NCBI GenBank assembly: GCA_033557685.1
Contig: JAWQRN010000160.1
Location: 1-35,714 of the forward strand
Length of the DNA: 35,714 bases
Reading direction: 5' to 3'
Source of the DNA: Sperchopsis tessellata
Lineage: Eukaryota; Arthropoda; Insecta; Coleoptera; Hydrophilidae
A program made the translations under genes and the position numbers. The notes beneath the pieces are model-generated. The model saw only the letters and a program-made list of their open reading frames with translations. It did no database searches and was not told where the DNA came from. Each line of letters opens with the position of its first letter. The stretch's first letter is position 1. Of this stretch, positions 22,001-32,669 are shown in pieces.

Positions 22001-25000
22001 GGGTTCCACATACGATAAAAGATACAAAGACTTAATGACGGTGACTGCACCAAGATATTTGAAGTGTATGGGAGAAAACAACAGCCAATAGGTTGTAGTT
22101 AGATTCAGATGTGGAAATAAGGAGAGAGAGAGACTAGTAAGATTCAGATGTGGAAATAAGGAGAGAGAGAGACAACTGATACTAGGTGAACGATGAGCAA
22201 AGTCTTTAAAGAATCTGTAGCCAGGAATCAGAGACAATGGAACATTTGATCTGTGTGTGTGTGTGAAAAGGTGAGAAGGGGTACACGTGGATGGATCGAT
22301 TACTTCAAATAAGAAGGGAGGTGGTGGGGTTTGTTGTTAATAATGGCAACTTTGTGTAGGGTTTTTATTAATAATGGACTGTAAAACTTTATAACTATTT
22401 TATTTCTTATTGCTGTATTTACAGGCTAAATTTCGGTGTTGCTTGTCTAAGGGTAACTTAAGTACTGAATGGATTTTATTTACAAAGCGTCAAGATAATT
22501 TTGTCTACCCCTCGGTAGGTGGCGAAGGTGGTACTATTTCCGGAACTTATACCGGAGATCCAACAGGAGGTATCGATTGAAGAGTAACTTTTTGTTTGTT
22601 AATTGTTGGTACAATAATATTTTAGTTATGCAGTTAGTAAATATTGTTAAAAAGATGTAATGTTTTCTACGCCTTGGGCAAAAAATAAAGATTACCTATT
22701 TATCTATGTATATACATACCTCCTGAAAATCTGTGCTAAATCCTTCTGAGTAAATATGCTTGAAATGTTTGAGTTTGTTACTTTTAACAAGTTGTGCATG
22801 AGGAAACGGTTCATCTGGTACATATACTTTATTCTGTTTAACAGATGATAACCATTCAGCTAAAATGTTTGAGTAAGCCAGTGACATGTCAGCAACTGGT
22901 GAGACAAAAAACATGGGACAGTTTGCAACTCCTAAATCTGACATTTTTATCGACAGACATTCGAATAAGTCATAGACTACGCCTGTTGGATAGCATGGAA
23001 TCAATACATTTCCACCTCCTCTTAATGTTAAACCTATAAAGAAATTATAAATAGATATTTATGTAACATTGATACACAATTACAGTCAATGCAGAATATC
23101 ATCATGATGTTCCTTGCTCTTCAGAGTAATAATGACAGTTTTCTTCAAAATCAACTTTTCAAAATTCACCTGCATTCACCAAGACTCTGAAAGTTCTTAA
23201 GAAGCTACTTGACAACAAGTTCATAGTTTGTACTTTAGTGGCTGCCCAAAAAAGTTTGTGCCAATAAACTTGATTGCAAGACAAGAGTTCCTCTCCTCAT
23301 ATTTCTTAGTTTCATGGAATTGAGGCATCTTTCATAGGTTCTCTGATTTGATAACCTTCAAAAATACCTGCTTGCGGGCTAACCTCTTTTAAATGTAGAA
23401 ATTTCTGTTTGGGGAAAGTGAAAGTTTTTATTTTGTTGAGTGCGCTAACAAAATTCTTCATTACACCAAACTCCCGTTTTCTGAATCTATATGCCAGTAG
23501 AAGACAAGTAAAACTAGACACTACTTATGCTTACATGAGGCCAACTTAGAAGCAGTTATTTATGGCAGGCTCAAATCAGGGAGCTTATGATGGTGATTTT
23601 GTCAAAAGTACGAAGGGTAACGAGAGAAAAGCCCGACTTACATTCAAGTCTTTTGCTATAAGTTTTTGGGTATGTAATATATGAGAACAAGTAATAGTTA
23701 TGTTAATTTATCTTACCTACTACGACACATAAAACTCCTAGCATAGCATCAGGATTGCTTATTGGAGTTTGGGTAAGATCGGTAATTATTAAGACATCTG
23801 CATTTTTAAGAGCTTGTTGATCCATAGGTCTGGGATGTGTTGTCAAAGTGCTAGAACCACTTAGATACACTATCTTTTCATGGTCAGAACTGATGACCCA
23901 GTTGCTTGACCCTAGACAGAAACCTGAGCTTGCTGGGACAACCTGCAATGCTCCGTAGACATCCTAAAACAGTAAAACTGAAATAAAACTAAAACGGCCC
24001 AAAATAATAAATATCTGTTTCTCAATAGCAATGGTTTTATTTTTAATATACCAAATCTTCAATTTTGGATTTAAGTTTGCTTTTAAAATGTACAGAGCTA
24101 CATAATAAAGTACTTACAATTTTTTCGTTGTAGCCCACCATCTGAATTCTGGATAGACTTGAGTTAACATTGGCCATAGTGTAGATTTGCTTCCAAGATT
24201 TTGGTTTGAAAGCATCACATAATGGTGCAGGTAGTTTATGTAAGAAATTCTTCCACTGAGTCGCCAGAGTAGCTTTTGGACATTGGTCGACATATGTCAC
24301 TAATTCTTCCAGTAAAAGCCTAAAAATATAAAACTTAAGGTTCATTAACATACATTTTTTTGTCATGATACAATTTCTACCTGTTATAAATATTATACGA
24401 TGGAATTCTAAAACAAATGCTTCTAGCTATGCACTATCAGTAAAACTCTCAATCTTTACTAAGATTCTTAGTCATGTACGGCCTTAGATATACAATAAGT
24501 TTGATTTGTTGTTGGGGAAGAATGTAAAATTGATTGGAGTTTTTGGTTAATTTTCTTTTATTTTCTCCGAAACTTTTTGCTGCTTTTATTTGTTTTGATT
24601 TGTTTCTATTTCCTTGTTTTTTTTAATTACTTTGTGCAAATGCTACACATATCTGTATATTATATAGAGATTTTGTTTGTAACTTCATCCCACTTTTTTA
24701 CTGGTCAACAAACTCCCATTTGCTAATGTTGGCAAATGATAGGACTCCAGATTAAGAACCGCAGCTCTAACAGACAATAAAAAACCAATATAAAACTTAC
24801 CGCCCAATTTGTAGAGTAGGTTCAGTAGCATATACTCTTCCTTGAAAGCCTGTCCCTTCAGTTATAAATGGTAATGCCATCATACACAAATAGTTTGATA
24901 TTAGTATTACATCCACTTGAGCAAAATCAATAAGTTTATCGAGTGGAGGACAAAATTCTGGGGGAGAATCAACAAATACTTTATCGATATTTTCTTTAAT

Positions 25001-25718
25001 TTCCTAAAAATATAAGTTAAATGGTTACGGAAGAAAAGAAAAAATTTAATAAAGCAAATTGTAACTTACGTTACTAACAAGATTTATGACAACTAGTTAT
25101 ATAACTAAACTCATGTTTTTTTTTATATTAACTAACACTAACATTACAATAATTACTTAAATTCAATTTATTTAACTAAACTTAAACTATGAGCAAATTT
25201 GTGCATGAACTAACAAGCAATACTAGGTGAACAATGATACCAAAAATAAGTAGTATTTTTTTTTTAATTACATCTGTCTAATCCTTTCACATTGTATAAA
25301 TGCTTCCTAATCATTACTTACTTCAAAATGATTTGTAACTTATGCTAATATAATATAAAAAAGACTATATTGTTTCCGAATTACATATTGTAATTTTATA
25401 TACCATAAACTAACATTAAAACAATTAATACCTTGATATTGCATAACTTACTCCTTCTAAGTCTGGATCTGAAACATCAGGTGGCATCCAATTTGAAAAG
25501 TTAAGTAAACGGTTAGATGGGACAAATGACAATGGCAAAAAGTTCAACACGGACTGTAATGATAGACCACAGTCCAACATCATAGTTATCTCTTTGAACG
25601 TTATTATGTGACATGGCTTATTTGGGTCGTTACTTAAACAATACTAGAAATAAATAAATAAAATATCAATTCAGATTTGTCTCCAACTTTTACGGTGTTT
25701 ATTGCTTACAAGTTTCAT
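19091..25718 (-). CDS. INTS9: Integrator complex subunit 9 (INTS9), complete
   Basis: Eleven coding exons on the minus strand: 25718-25710, 25643-25452, 25003-24801, 24319-24118, 23963-23717, 23033-22720, 20392-20290, 20203-19959, 19768-19616, 19526-19377 and 19210-19091. They total 1938 nt, 645 residues plus stop (human 658), with perfect phase continuity. INTS9 pairs with the endonuclease INTS11 in the nuclear Integrator complex, which cleaves snRNA 3' ends and attenuates paused RNA polymerase II. Visible landmarks are the N-terminal PCHIITFKEITMMLDCGLSL of the metallo-beta-lactamase fold, SNYLCMMALPF (about 103-113), LSGSSTLTTHPRPMDQ and GGNVLIPCYPTGVVYDLFEC of the beta-CASP domain, and the C-terminal ALIQIEESSTHVLC and RMRLRN segment that dimerises with INTS11. 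The metal-binding HxHxDH motif is absent, as expected for this pseudo-nuclease. Exon 1 encodes only Met-Lys-Leu. Intron 6 holds a LINE and intron 5 a fragment of the transposon-like family found again at 34.3 kb. Confidence 0.96.
20505..22700 (+). mobile_element. Decayed LINE in INTS9 intron 6
   Basis: Plus-strand translation begins with an RT linker (SIEADGIKNEALIHT, about 20550-20590) and continues QAGF, LVDRIKEIY, then IRQGCPLSPSLF (about 21000-21030), LWSLAHADNVAVVASVGGA (the YADD motif altered to HADN), and VKIQRLQWAGHIIRMGEERL (21362-21420). GRPRRRWEDAVDEDAKRLLQ (about 21470-21530) follows, then a C-terminal RFRCGN segment near 22105. The 3' UTR ends in AATAAAGATT at about 22690. It runs antisense to INTS9 and has many stops. 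Clade uncertain. Confidence 0.8.
22101..22178 (+). repeat. 39-bp tandem duplication inside the LINE
   Basis: AGATTCAGATGTGGAAATAA followed by a GGAGAGAGAGAGAC tract occurs twice, starting at 22101 and 22140. It duplicates the RFRCGN coding segment. Confidence 0.8.
23280..23525 (-). mobile_element. Fragment of the uncharacterised transposon-like protein family
   Basis: The minus strand reads FGVMKNFVSALNKIK, FPKQKFLHLKEVSPQAGIFE and GYQIREPMKD. I recognise this as the middle of the same repeated insect protein family whose larger copy lies at 34270-35663; this stretch is missing from that copy. It sits in INTS9 intron 5. Confidence 0.62.
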
Positions 25719-25790
25719 CTTTCTCGCTCTTTTTGGGGATTAAATTGGAAACACTGTTTTTTTGTATTTTATAACTTTATTATGTTATGT

Positions 25791-25837
25791 CCAAAGATAT
25801 TATATATAAACGAATAGTATATATATAATATCTTTGG
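25791..25837. repeat. Perfect 18-bp hairpin upstream of INTS9
   Basis: CCAAAGATATTATATATA (25791-25808) and its exact reverse complement (25820-25837) enclose an 11-nt loop. It lies about 75 bp upstream of the INTS9 start codon (25718), so within the 5' UTR or core promoter. It could be a MITE remnant or a cruciform. Confidence 0.75.
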
Positions 25838-26379
25838 TTGAATAAAATTACTTTTGTTTAGGTTAAAAACAGAAGTTTCGTTGGTTTGATAATATACCTC
25901 AAAACATAACCATTTTAAACTAAAATGTGATGTTTACTATTCTTCTTTCTCTTGCGATTTATTCTGTATGTGCATTCACACAGATTAGAGTAGCAATTAG
26001 ATTTTAGTAGTAACCTATGGGTCACATTTTATATAAAGTTTGATATAACAGTTTTGGTATTTTTATATTCTTCGATATTATAAAAAACTGAATTGAGGAA
26101 AAATTTACAGTGAAACTATTCTACTTTTCTCAACTTGTCCTATACAAAATACAATAAAGTGAGTATGCATAGTGTGTTGTCTATAGTTCAAGAGCAATAT
26201 ATTTAGCTATAACTACTTAAAATCTTCTTGCACATAGACCCATAATAGTGTTCGAAAATATCGCTCTGGCTACTTTTGAACAGAGCCTTGACCCCCGCAC
26301 CACAGAAATTATGGACTGATTATTAACAAAACTTATTGTAATTTCATACATGGGCCAGGCAGGCTACAACACGGGTTTG

Positions 26380-26960
26380 GTACTGGGACACCTCTTCGAA
26401 ATTTGGCGAAACATAGGCTTTGCCCTCAACGGCTTGGGCCTCTACGGGCCAGAGCTCCCCCATGAGGTTGGGCCCCCACGGGGTTAGACCCTAAGGACTT
26501 GGCAGCCCCCATTATTAGCTCTCATGGCTAGAGACCATATGGTTGGCCCCCATGGGCTCGCTTATGGGATGGGACCCTTTTCGGGATAGGTTCCTTTTCG
26601 GGATGGGATCCCTTTCGGGATGGGACCCTTTTCTGGATGGGCCCTCAAAGGCTGGACTGGCAACAGGAATGGGTCCCTTTTTAAAATTTGGCTCTTTCTG
26701 GAATGGGGCATTTCACTTTTAGAGGTAATGGAAAGTCATAGAATGTCCTCCAGAAGACAAATTGTTGATAAATCAATTTATTTAAGTATGGGGGCTGCCC
26801 GTAGGGAGGCCAGTTCGAATAAAGCCCCATCCCGAAAAGAGCCCCCGTCCGAATGGGCTCCGTCCTGAAAATGGCCTTATTTTGAAAAGGGTGCCACCAG
26901 AATAAGGCCCCATCCCGGAAAGGCTCCCTCTGAAACGGGGCCCTTTTTGATATTGACCAT
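26380..26960. repeat. GC-rich inverted pair of 17-bp minisatellite arrays
   Basis: Exact 17-bp units related to GGGATGGGACCCTTTTC follow each other at 26566, 26583, 26600 and 26617, with a decayed unit at 26634. From about 26824 to 26940 the reverse-complement unit GCCCCATCCCGAAAAGA repeats about seven times with drift. A related GC-rich block with GGGCC palindromes occupies 26390-26560. The base composition contrasts sharply with the AT-rich surroundings. ORFs across it are by-products of repetition. Confidence 0.85.
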
Positions 26961-27174
26961 TTTTCGGGTGTTATTTTGATCGCATTGTAACGAAACTCAT
27001 TAAAATCCATACATATAACAATTCATGTACGCGAAATAATTATATTCGTGTATAAAAGTACTTACAAAGTTATCAATCTCTAAATTCAATGTATGTATAT
27101 AATTAACATATTGTGTTTTATAAAACCATATCTATTCAAACCAAACCAGAACTATACATAACAAATATAATGTT

Positions 27175-27338
27175 AGGCCACGAGCAGTTTCCTTCGCTTG
27201 TGGTGGTTAAGTAGGCTTCTGCGTAGTCAGTACTTGGATAGATGACCTTGCCGCCTCTGACTTATTTGTGATCCGTGCCAAAATATACCCCAATACAAAG
27301 GACCTATCCTGTGCGCACTTTTTTAAAAAGAAAGAAAG
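27175..27338 (+). mobile_element. 5S-rRNA-derived (SINE3-like) SINE
   Basis: Flanked by the exact 10-bp duplication ATATAATGTT (27165-27174 and 27339-27348). GTTAAG (27206-27211) and GTCAGTACTTGGATAGATGACC (27226-27247) match the internal promoter region of 5S rRNA, with the same 14-nt spacing as in genuine 5S genes. The 5' and 3' parts are not 5S, and the end is T/A-rich (TTTTTTAAAAAGAAAG). It is therefore a retroposon, not a 5S gene. Confidence 0.83.
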
Positions 27339-27388
27339 ATATAATGTTGAGAAAATTTTGATAATGTAAAAATTAAAAGATACTTACC

Positions 27389-27600
27389 TTTGACTTTTTC
27401 TGATATCCCACATGACGGTAATTCTCGCTATATATTCTTACTAGAGATGCTATTATTGATAAATTTCATATACAGTTCAGGTTCTCTAGAAATCATTTTG
27501 GGAAAAGTTCAGGTGAAAACCTTCATTTCATCACTTAACATTCTAGAAAAAAGAGCCATATCTGATTTAACAAAACAAAATGTATTTTTGAGTTTTCAAA
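27389..27600 (-). other. Possible non-coding exon (donor-like end)
   Basis: The minus strand carries a strong donor (GTCAAAG|gtaagt) at about 27388. Upstream short ORFs (e.g. from an ATG near 27563) end quickly, so it might be a 5' UTR exon of INTS9 or of an unknown gene. No homology seen. Confidence 0.25.
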
Positions 27601-27799
27601 AATAAAGAAAATTAAATATATAAAGGTGATATATAAGAACAGGATTAAGAAAAGAGGTTATAATGAAAGTAAAACAAGTATTAGATTTCAATGGCATGGA
27701 GGTGAAATAAATACGAATTATTTGTAAAGGTGTATTAGATAAAGCCATGTTAGGTATGCGAAAATTGTAGATCCCGTATGTTGTAAACAATCCAATTCT

Positions 27800-28065
27800 A
27801 GTTGAGAACACCTGATGCAGAAAAATACCCAGGTGTGGCAATATAATTACTGAAGTTGGTGAATGGCCATTTATAAAAATAAACCGTTTGATTTAGAAAC
27901 GCATCTAGAGAGAAAGTGAACGTACACGTGGAAACAAACGGCAACGTATGCGCCATCTGTCGATCACATTGACAGAAATCTCGAAAATCGCAATTTGCTG
28001 TCATTCGTCGAAACGAGGTTGTGTTGTACGAGCTTTGAATTCCATATAAATTCTTTAAAGGCAAC
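27800..28065 (+). promoter_or_regulatory. Presumed promoter and 5' UTR of the ZNF598-like gene
   Basis: The sequence just upstream of the RING exon is less AT-rich than its surroundings. At 27950-27958 GCGCCATCT (complement AGATGGCGC) resembles the core of a CTCF site. No TATA box is evident. The role is inferred from position. Confidence 0.35.
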
Positions 28066-28248
28066 ATGTCATCCAACGAGGTACTAAATTCAAGTGAAAC
28101 CGAAAATACATGTGTCGTTTGCTTCAAAAATGTGGATATATTTTCCATCGGGGCTTGTGACCATCCGGTTTGTTTTGAATGTTCGACTCGCATGAGAGTC
28201 CTATGTCGCCAAAATGAGTGCCCCATATGCAGAGCGGATTTACCTAAA
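28066..28248 (+). CDS. ZNF598: ZNF598-like RING E3 ubiquitin ligase, first coding exon (partial)
   Basis: The exon starts at ATG 28066 and ends at a strong donor (AAA|gtaagt) after 61 codons in phase 0. It encodes a C3HC4 RING finger with ligands C16, C19, C31, H33, C36, C39, C52 and C55. The text around it (CDHPVCFECSTRMRVLC, then CPICRADLPK) is what I recognise as the N-terminal RING of ZNF598/Hel2. That ligase ubiquitinates small-subunit proteins of collided ribosomes and triggers ribosome-associated quality control. No acceptor with matching ZNF598 sequence was seen between 28249 and the right edge, so intron 1 exceeds 7.4 kb or the copy is broken. The exon is divergent from INTS9, 2.3 kb away. 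Translation past the donor continues for 18 codons without homology and is taken as intron. Confidence 0.8.
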
Positions 28249-29030
28249 GTAAGTGATGTTTTCTCATCTTCTGTTTTGGTGGTAAGATTTGTTGTTATCA
28301 CTTGATGTTAAGGTCAACTCTGGGTACATTGGTGGCCAAAAATAAAATTATGTAATAACACCTGTGACAGTTGTCTTAGCTGAACACTTATTTGTTCGCA
28401 CCTACTAAACATGCATGTTTACATTATTCTGTTCTATTAGGGGCAAAATGACATCTCATTCAAATTAAGGAAGTATCAGCCAATCGGAATGCAATATTTG
28501 CTTAAAATCAGTTAAAAAAATGTTCGTAATTATAGGATAAAATTATATTAATAATACTTCTTGTGTTTATAATTAAACATTTTTAAATACTTTATATCAA
28601 CTTTAGTTATTGATTTTAAGAGTTCAATTATGGATCCTTTTTTACAAGGGTGTTGAAATGTTTTGAAAATAAAATTTATAGTAACATTTCTAACTGATAC
28701 ATTACTATAAGAAGCATTTTATCAACGATTAACTAATTTTAAACCCTATTGATGTTTTAATACATATGTTTTCAAAGAAATTATATATTATTCTGCCTTA
28801 TATATTCCACAAATTTTTAGTTTTGAATCATCAAATATTAGTGCTTAATTGTTAATTTAGTTATATTGTGCAATGTATGTTTACAATTCGCCGTATGCTT
28901 TGTTTCCATAGAATTATGCTGAGGTAACAGTTGTTTATCAGTTAAAGCTTGAACAATATAATTTAGTACTCTAATTATTGTATTGATCTATTTGATTTAT
29001 CATAATCAGATAATAAAATATTTACCTTCA
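28249..29030. other. First intron of the ZNF598-like gene, nothing recognised
   Basis: AT-rich sequence without further ZNF598 exons or named repeats. Confidence 0.4.
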
Positions 29031-29054
29031 CAAAAAAATTTATAAATATATGAT

Positions 29055-29085
29055 GTATATATATATATATGTATATATATATAAA
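29055..29085. repeat. (TA)n microsatellite
   Basis: TATATATATATATA followed by GTATATATATAT just before the PLE fragment. Confidence 0.8.
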
Positions 29086-29139
29086 ATACGAATTACAGGG
29101 AAATACCCTATATATAAAAAAATCAATTAAAGTTAACCA

Positions 29140-29480
29140 ACAAATGTGGCAAAAAATGTTGAGTGTGGAGATGAATATATTGGACAAATTGGAAATTCAT
29201 TTAACATAAAATATAAGGAACACCTTTGTTGCATCAAATACACCACTGATGACTCAAGCATCGCTAGTCATGTTGTCTCTTGCAGTCATGAACCCAATCC
29301 TAATAACCTTCATAGATATCTCAAGGTTAAGAATTCCTCGTCTTGCACGTGGTAGGTTTGGTGGCACCAGTTAGTTTGTGTTGTTGCCTTCATTAATTCA
29401 CAAATGTGATTTTAATTGTCTTGTAAGTCGCTAGTTATTGTTTTGTAGACCACAAGGATGAACTTAACTGGATCAAGACA
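29140..29480 (+). mobile_element. Penelope-like element, 3' fragment with GIY-YIG remnant
   Basis: The plus strand reads ECGDEYIGQIGNSFNIKYKEH and, further on, SIASHVVSCSHEP, the GIY-YIG endonuclease signature of PLEs (the cognate glycine and tyrosines partly changed). The following 3' sequence (GTGTTGTTGCCTTCATT... and GTAAGTCGCTAGTTATTG) matches the right arm of the 4824-6409 element, so it is the same family. Confidence 0.8.
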
Positions 29481-29559
29481 TCTGCAGTTATTAAAGCTTT
29501 CAAATTTCTCTTCAAATGAAGAATCAAATATGTGGTCAAGTACTTAACTAGTCACAAAC

Positions 29560-30070
29560 TTATATAACGAACAAAATATTCTATTCGCTTTTCTATCAGT
29601 AGGTCATTACAGTAATCTTTCCATGTCTCCATTCTTATTGGATTAATTTTTTTTGGCTTCATTTGAATTTTTCCTTAGGCTGTTTATAGTTTTCCACACT
29701 TATCTGGACCTAGATCCTCCTATCATTGAATTTATTTGTGCACATTAGCGGTCATATTGTTTGCGATCTTCTTCATCCTTTGTGGTTAGATACTTAAAAT
29801 ATAACCTTTTCTTTTATGATTTTGGTTAGTTCCTCTGTCCACCAGAACTTTTTTGGTCTTTTTCTCTAGTTCCAAGAGCTTCTGTTGCTACTTTATGTAC
29901 GTCTTCTAATTGTTGTACTAGTTTTATTTTGAAGAGGAAGCTAGTGGATTAATTTTTCTTTATACTTATATTTGAGTCGTCGGTGGGTGCATATTTACCG
30001 AAGATTCTTATGTCTCTTCCTTTTATTTTCAAGTTAAGATTCTTTCGTCTATTGTGCTGATTATTTTATT
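29560..30070 (-). mobile_element. RTE-like LINE fragment (endonuclease end and linker)
   Basis: On the minus strand, IRIFGKYAPTDDSN (about 30015-29975) is the endonuclease VYAPTDDSN-type motif of RTE-like elements. It is followed by EALGTREKDQ and KKFWWTEELTKIIKEK (about 29870-29800). Decayed. Confidence 0.65.
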
Positions 30071-30159
30071 TGTTATTAAAAGTAAACCTCTACAGTAGTA
30101 TACTAAATAAAGAAGTATACAGCTGGAGCCGAGGCTTCATACATAATAATATTAATATT

Positions 30160-30700
30160 AATATTTACATAAACTTAACTTAAACCTAAAATCTATCACT
30201 ATTGTTTTACATATTTATTAGTAGAGTCTTTAGCTTGTTTTTTAAATGTCTAGTTCCTAACTTCCTTATTTCCTTAGGCACCTTGTTTGTCAATATTGCA
30301 CCTGAATATGTGATTCTTTTCTTCCCCAAGTTTGTATTCTACATGTAATTCTTTTCTTGTTCTTGTATGGTGCCCATGAACACTGTTATTTCCGGTGAAA
30401 ATTATGTTGTACTTTAATTCTTTCTTTAGGATTTGCACAACTTGGCTTATTGTTTTATACTCTTGTCTGTATCATCATTTCATTTTCCATTTTTGTCGTT
30501 AGTATTTCGTTGGACACGGTATCAAATGCTTTCTTCAGGTCGATAAATAGGCACAACACATACTTCCTTTTATTAATTACACCCAATACCTCGTGAAGCA
30601 TGTCTGTTATGGCTGCTGTTGTGTTGGAGTGTACTGTTTCTTTTAGTTCTGATGGAAATTGTCCTGAGAGTATTAAATTTATTATAGAATTTCGAAATAA
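30160..30700 (-). mobile_element. CR1/Jockey-like LINE fragment
   Basis: The minus strand reads HSNTTAAITDMLHEVL, then CLFIDLKKAFDTV (about 30560-30520), an RT palm motif. After internal loss the C-terminal tail is VHGHHTRTRKELHVEYKL (about 30385-30330) and VPKEIRKLG (about 30275). Confidence 0.72.
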
Positions 30701-31350
30701 GTAAATCTTATTTTATAATGTAAAAATTATTTTTATGACAACCTTACATAAGTACAACTTTCAACCTTACACTTTTTAAAGAGGAACTAAACAATTATTT
30801 AATGTTTTTTTTAAGAGTATGTATATAAGACCTTGAGGGTTATTGTTCCAAAAATGATAACATGTATTTTACTAAAATGTGCATTGTTGTGCTATAATTT
30901 AAATCTTTTCCTACATTGTGACCTCGTTTTTTATTGTAAATAAAGTGAAAGTTGAAATAAAGTTTTAATATGCATAAGTAAGTAATTTAGTTAATAGTTA
31001 ATTTAACGAAATAATTATATAAATAAATTCTTTCAAAATTATATATTTTTGAACTTATGTTGAAGTTAAAACAAATGTACTTCTTTGAAATGTTTCGACT
31101 TTTAAGTATTCATTAATCTACAATATTACATGTCAATTTAATAAACATACTATACACAATGTTTTTATCCTGTAATGTGTTATTTTATATAATGGAGTTG
31201 ACTGCTACTTCATGAAACTTCATATTTAAACAATTTGATGAGGTAAATAATATACTTTGTTGGCTAGTTTGTTTTTATATTAAAACATATTCATAATTAA
31301 GAATTCTACAATTTAGCAGTCTAATTTATAACATTTTTGGGGGTAAGTAA
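30701..31350. other. AT-rich region, nothing recognised
   Basis: No ORF, repeat or RNA gene could be supported here. Confidence 0.4.
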
Positions 31351-31354
31351 AATC

Positions 31355-32460
31355 CCTGTACAAGAGTGTATCACATTAGTACAAAAACATCTGGATCGAC
31401 ATAATTTATTCCCTTTTCATAAAATCAGAAATAATATCCCATTTCAAGGTGTATATCGAACAAAATTATTTTCTCTTTGATATACAATATACCGACAAAC
31501 AGATGGTTTACCAATGGGGTCTCCACTAAGCCCCCTCCTTGCAGAAATATTTATGGATAATTTAGAAACAATATTAGAAAATTCAGTACCCTTTAGAAAG
31601 CATATAATTTTTTAGCACAGATATGTGGATGGCGTATTAGCCTGCTTTTCAGGTCCAGATAGACAATTAAACATATTTCTAAAATATATTAACACATTAC
31701 ACAATAATATTGAGTTCACCGTAGAAACTGATATAAATAATAAAATAAATTTCCTATATTTAACAATTTGCTTTATTGCCCACTCTTTAGAATATTAAAA
31801 TATATAGAAAGCCCACATTTACAGACTCAACAATAGCTGCTAGTTCACAACATCATATTAGTCATAAACTTGAAAGTTTCAGAGCTATGATAAATAGACT
31901 AGATTTCCTTTCAGATAAAAATAAAGAACAGGAAATTGCCATCATTAAACAGATTGCTTTAAGCAATGGATTCTTTACCTCCCAAGTAGACACGCTTTTA
32001 AAATTACACATTAAAAAAACAGTTACTAATATGATACATCCACAACAAAAATTAATTTCTAATGAACCATATGTAGTCATAACATATCTAGGAAAATTAT
32101 CAGACCATATTGCTAACATTTTGTCCAAACTAAAATCAACAACAAATATCAGGCACCAAATATTTAACTCTAAAGTCCCTACAGTACAAAAATCGGGTGT
32201 CTATAGATTGTCTTGCTCAGAGTGTAATACAGTATTCATCGGTCAAACTGTTAGAAATTTTAAAATCAGAACGGACGAACATATTAGCGAATACAAAAAA
32301 TACATGAACCCCACACCAAGTCAAATTTCGCTGATCACCTTCTAGAAACAGGACACTCACTTCAACTAAATAACAATAGACGCCCTTCATATTATGCAAA
32401 AAAGCATTCGTTTAAATTATCTTTAGGCAATAGAATTAAAAAGATATTCAAAAAATAGTT
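31355..32460 (+). mobile_element. Penelope-like retroelement, second family, RT plus GIY-YIG
   Basis: The plus strand reads, with frame changes, DGLPMGSPLSPLLAEIFMDN (about 31500-31560), RYVDGVLACF (palm; second aspartate replaced by Gly), NIEFTVETDINNKINFL, then IYRKPTFTDST. A continuous 152-codon frame from 31887 (SHKLESFRAMINRLDFLSDK...) reaches SGVYRLSCSECNTVFIGQTV and the GIY-YIG domain at about 32190-32330. SNFADHLLETGHSLQL follows in another frame to the stop near 32457. It is distinct in sequence from the 4824-6409 family and inactive. Hammerhead-bearing repeats begin about 210 bp downstream, in the opposite orientation. Confidence 0.87.
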
Positions 32461-32669
32461 TACATAATTGTGCCAATGAACTTTTAGAATTAAACAGATC
32501 CCCTTTACTGAACTCCTGCTTCAACTACCGCTAAATTGTATCCCCCCTACCCCAAAAATTTTATAAATTAGGCTGTAAGTTGTAGTATTCTTAGTTATGA
32601 ATATGTTTTAAAATAATGAAACTAGTTAACAAAATTATAAAATATATGAAACTACACAAAGTGTGTGAT

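Noticed and set aside
21617..22237. 206-codon minus-strand ORF rich in Ser, Leu and Phe
   Set aside because: It is the reverse complement of a purine-rich LINE segment with GA repeats; low complexity explains the open frame.
26620..27010. Overlapping ORFs of 82 and 109 codons with short peptide repeats on opposite strands
   Set aside because: Both are by-products of the GC-rich 17-bp repeats; the unit length is not a multiple of three and no protein family matches.
27206..27247. 5S rRNA gene
   Set aside because: Only the internal promoter region matches; flanks are unrelated and a target duplication surrounds a 164-bp retroposon.
29245..29290. CACTGATGACTC...GCTAGTCATG, hammerhead-like CTGATGA in the 29-kb PLE (and on the minus strand near 5250)
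   Set aside because: It lies inside the GIY-YIG coding segment of both PLE copies, lacks a GAAA and GUC in the right order, and has no stem I partner.
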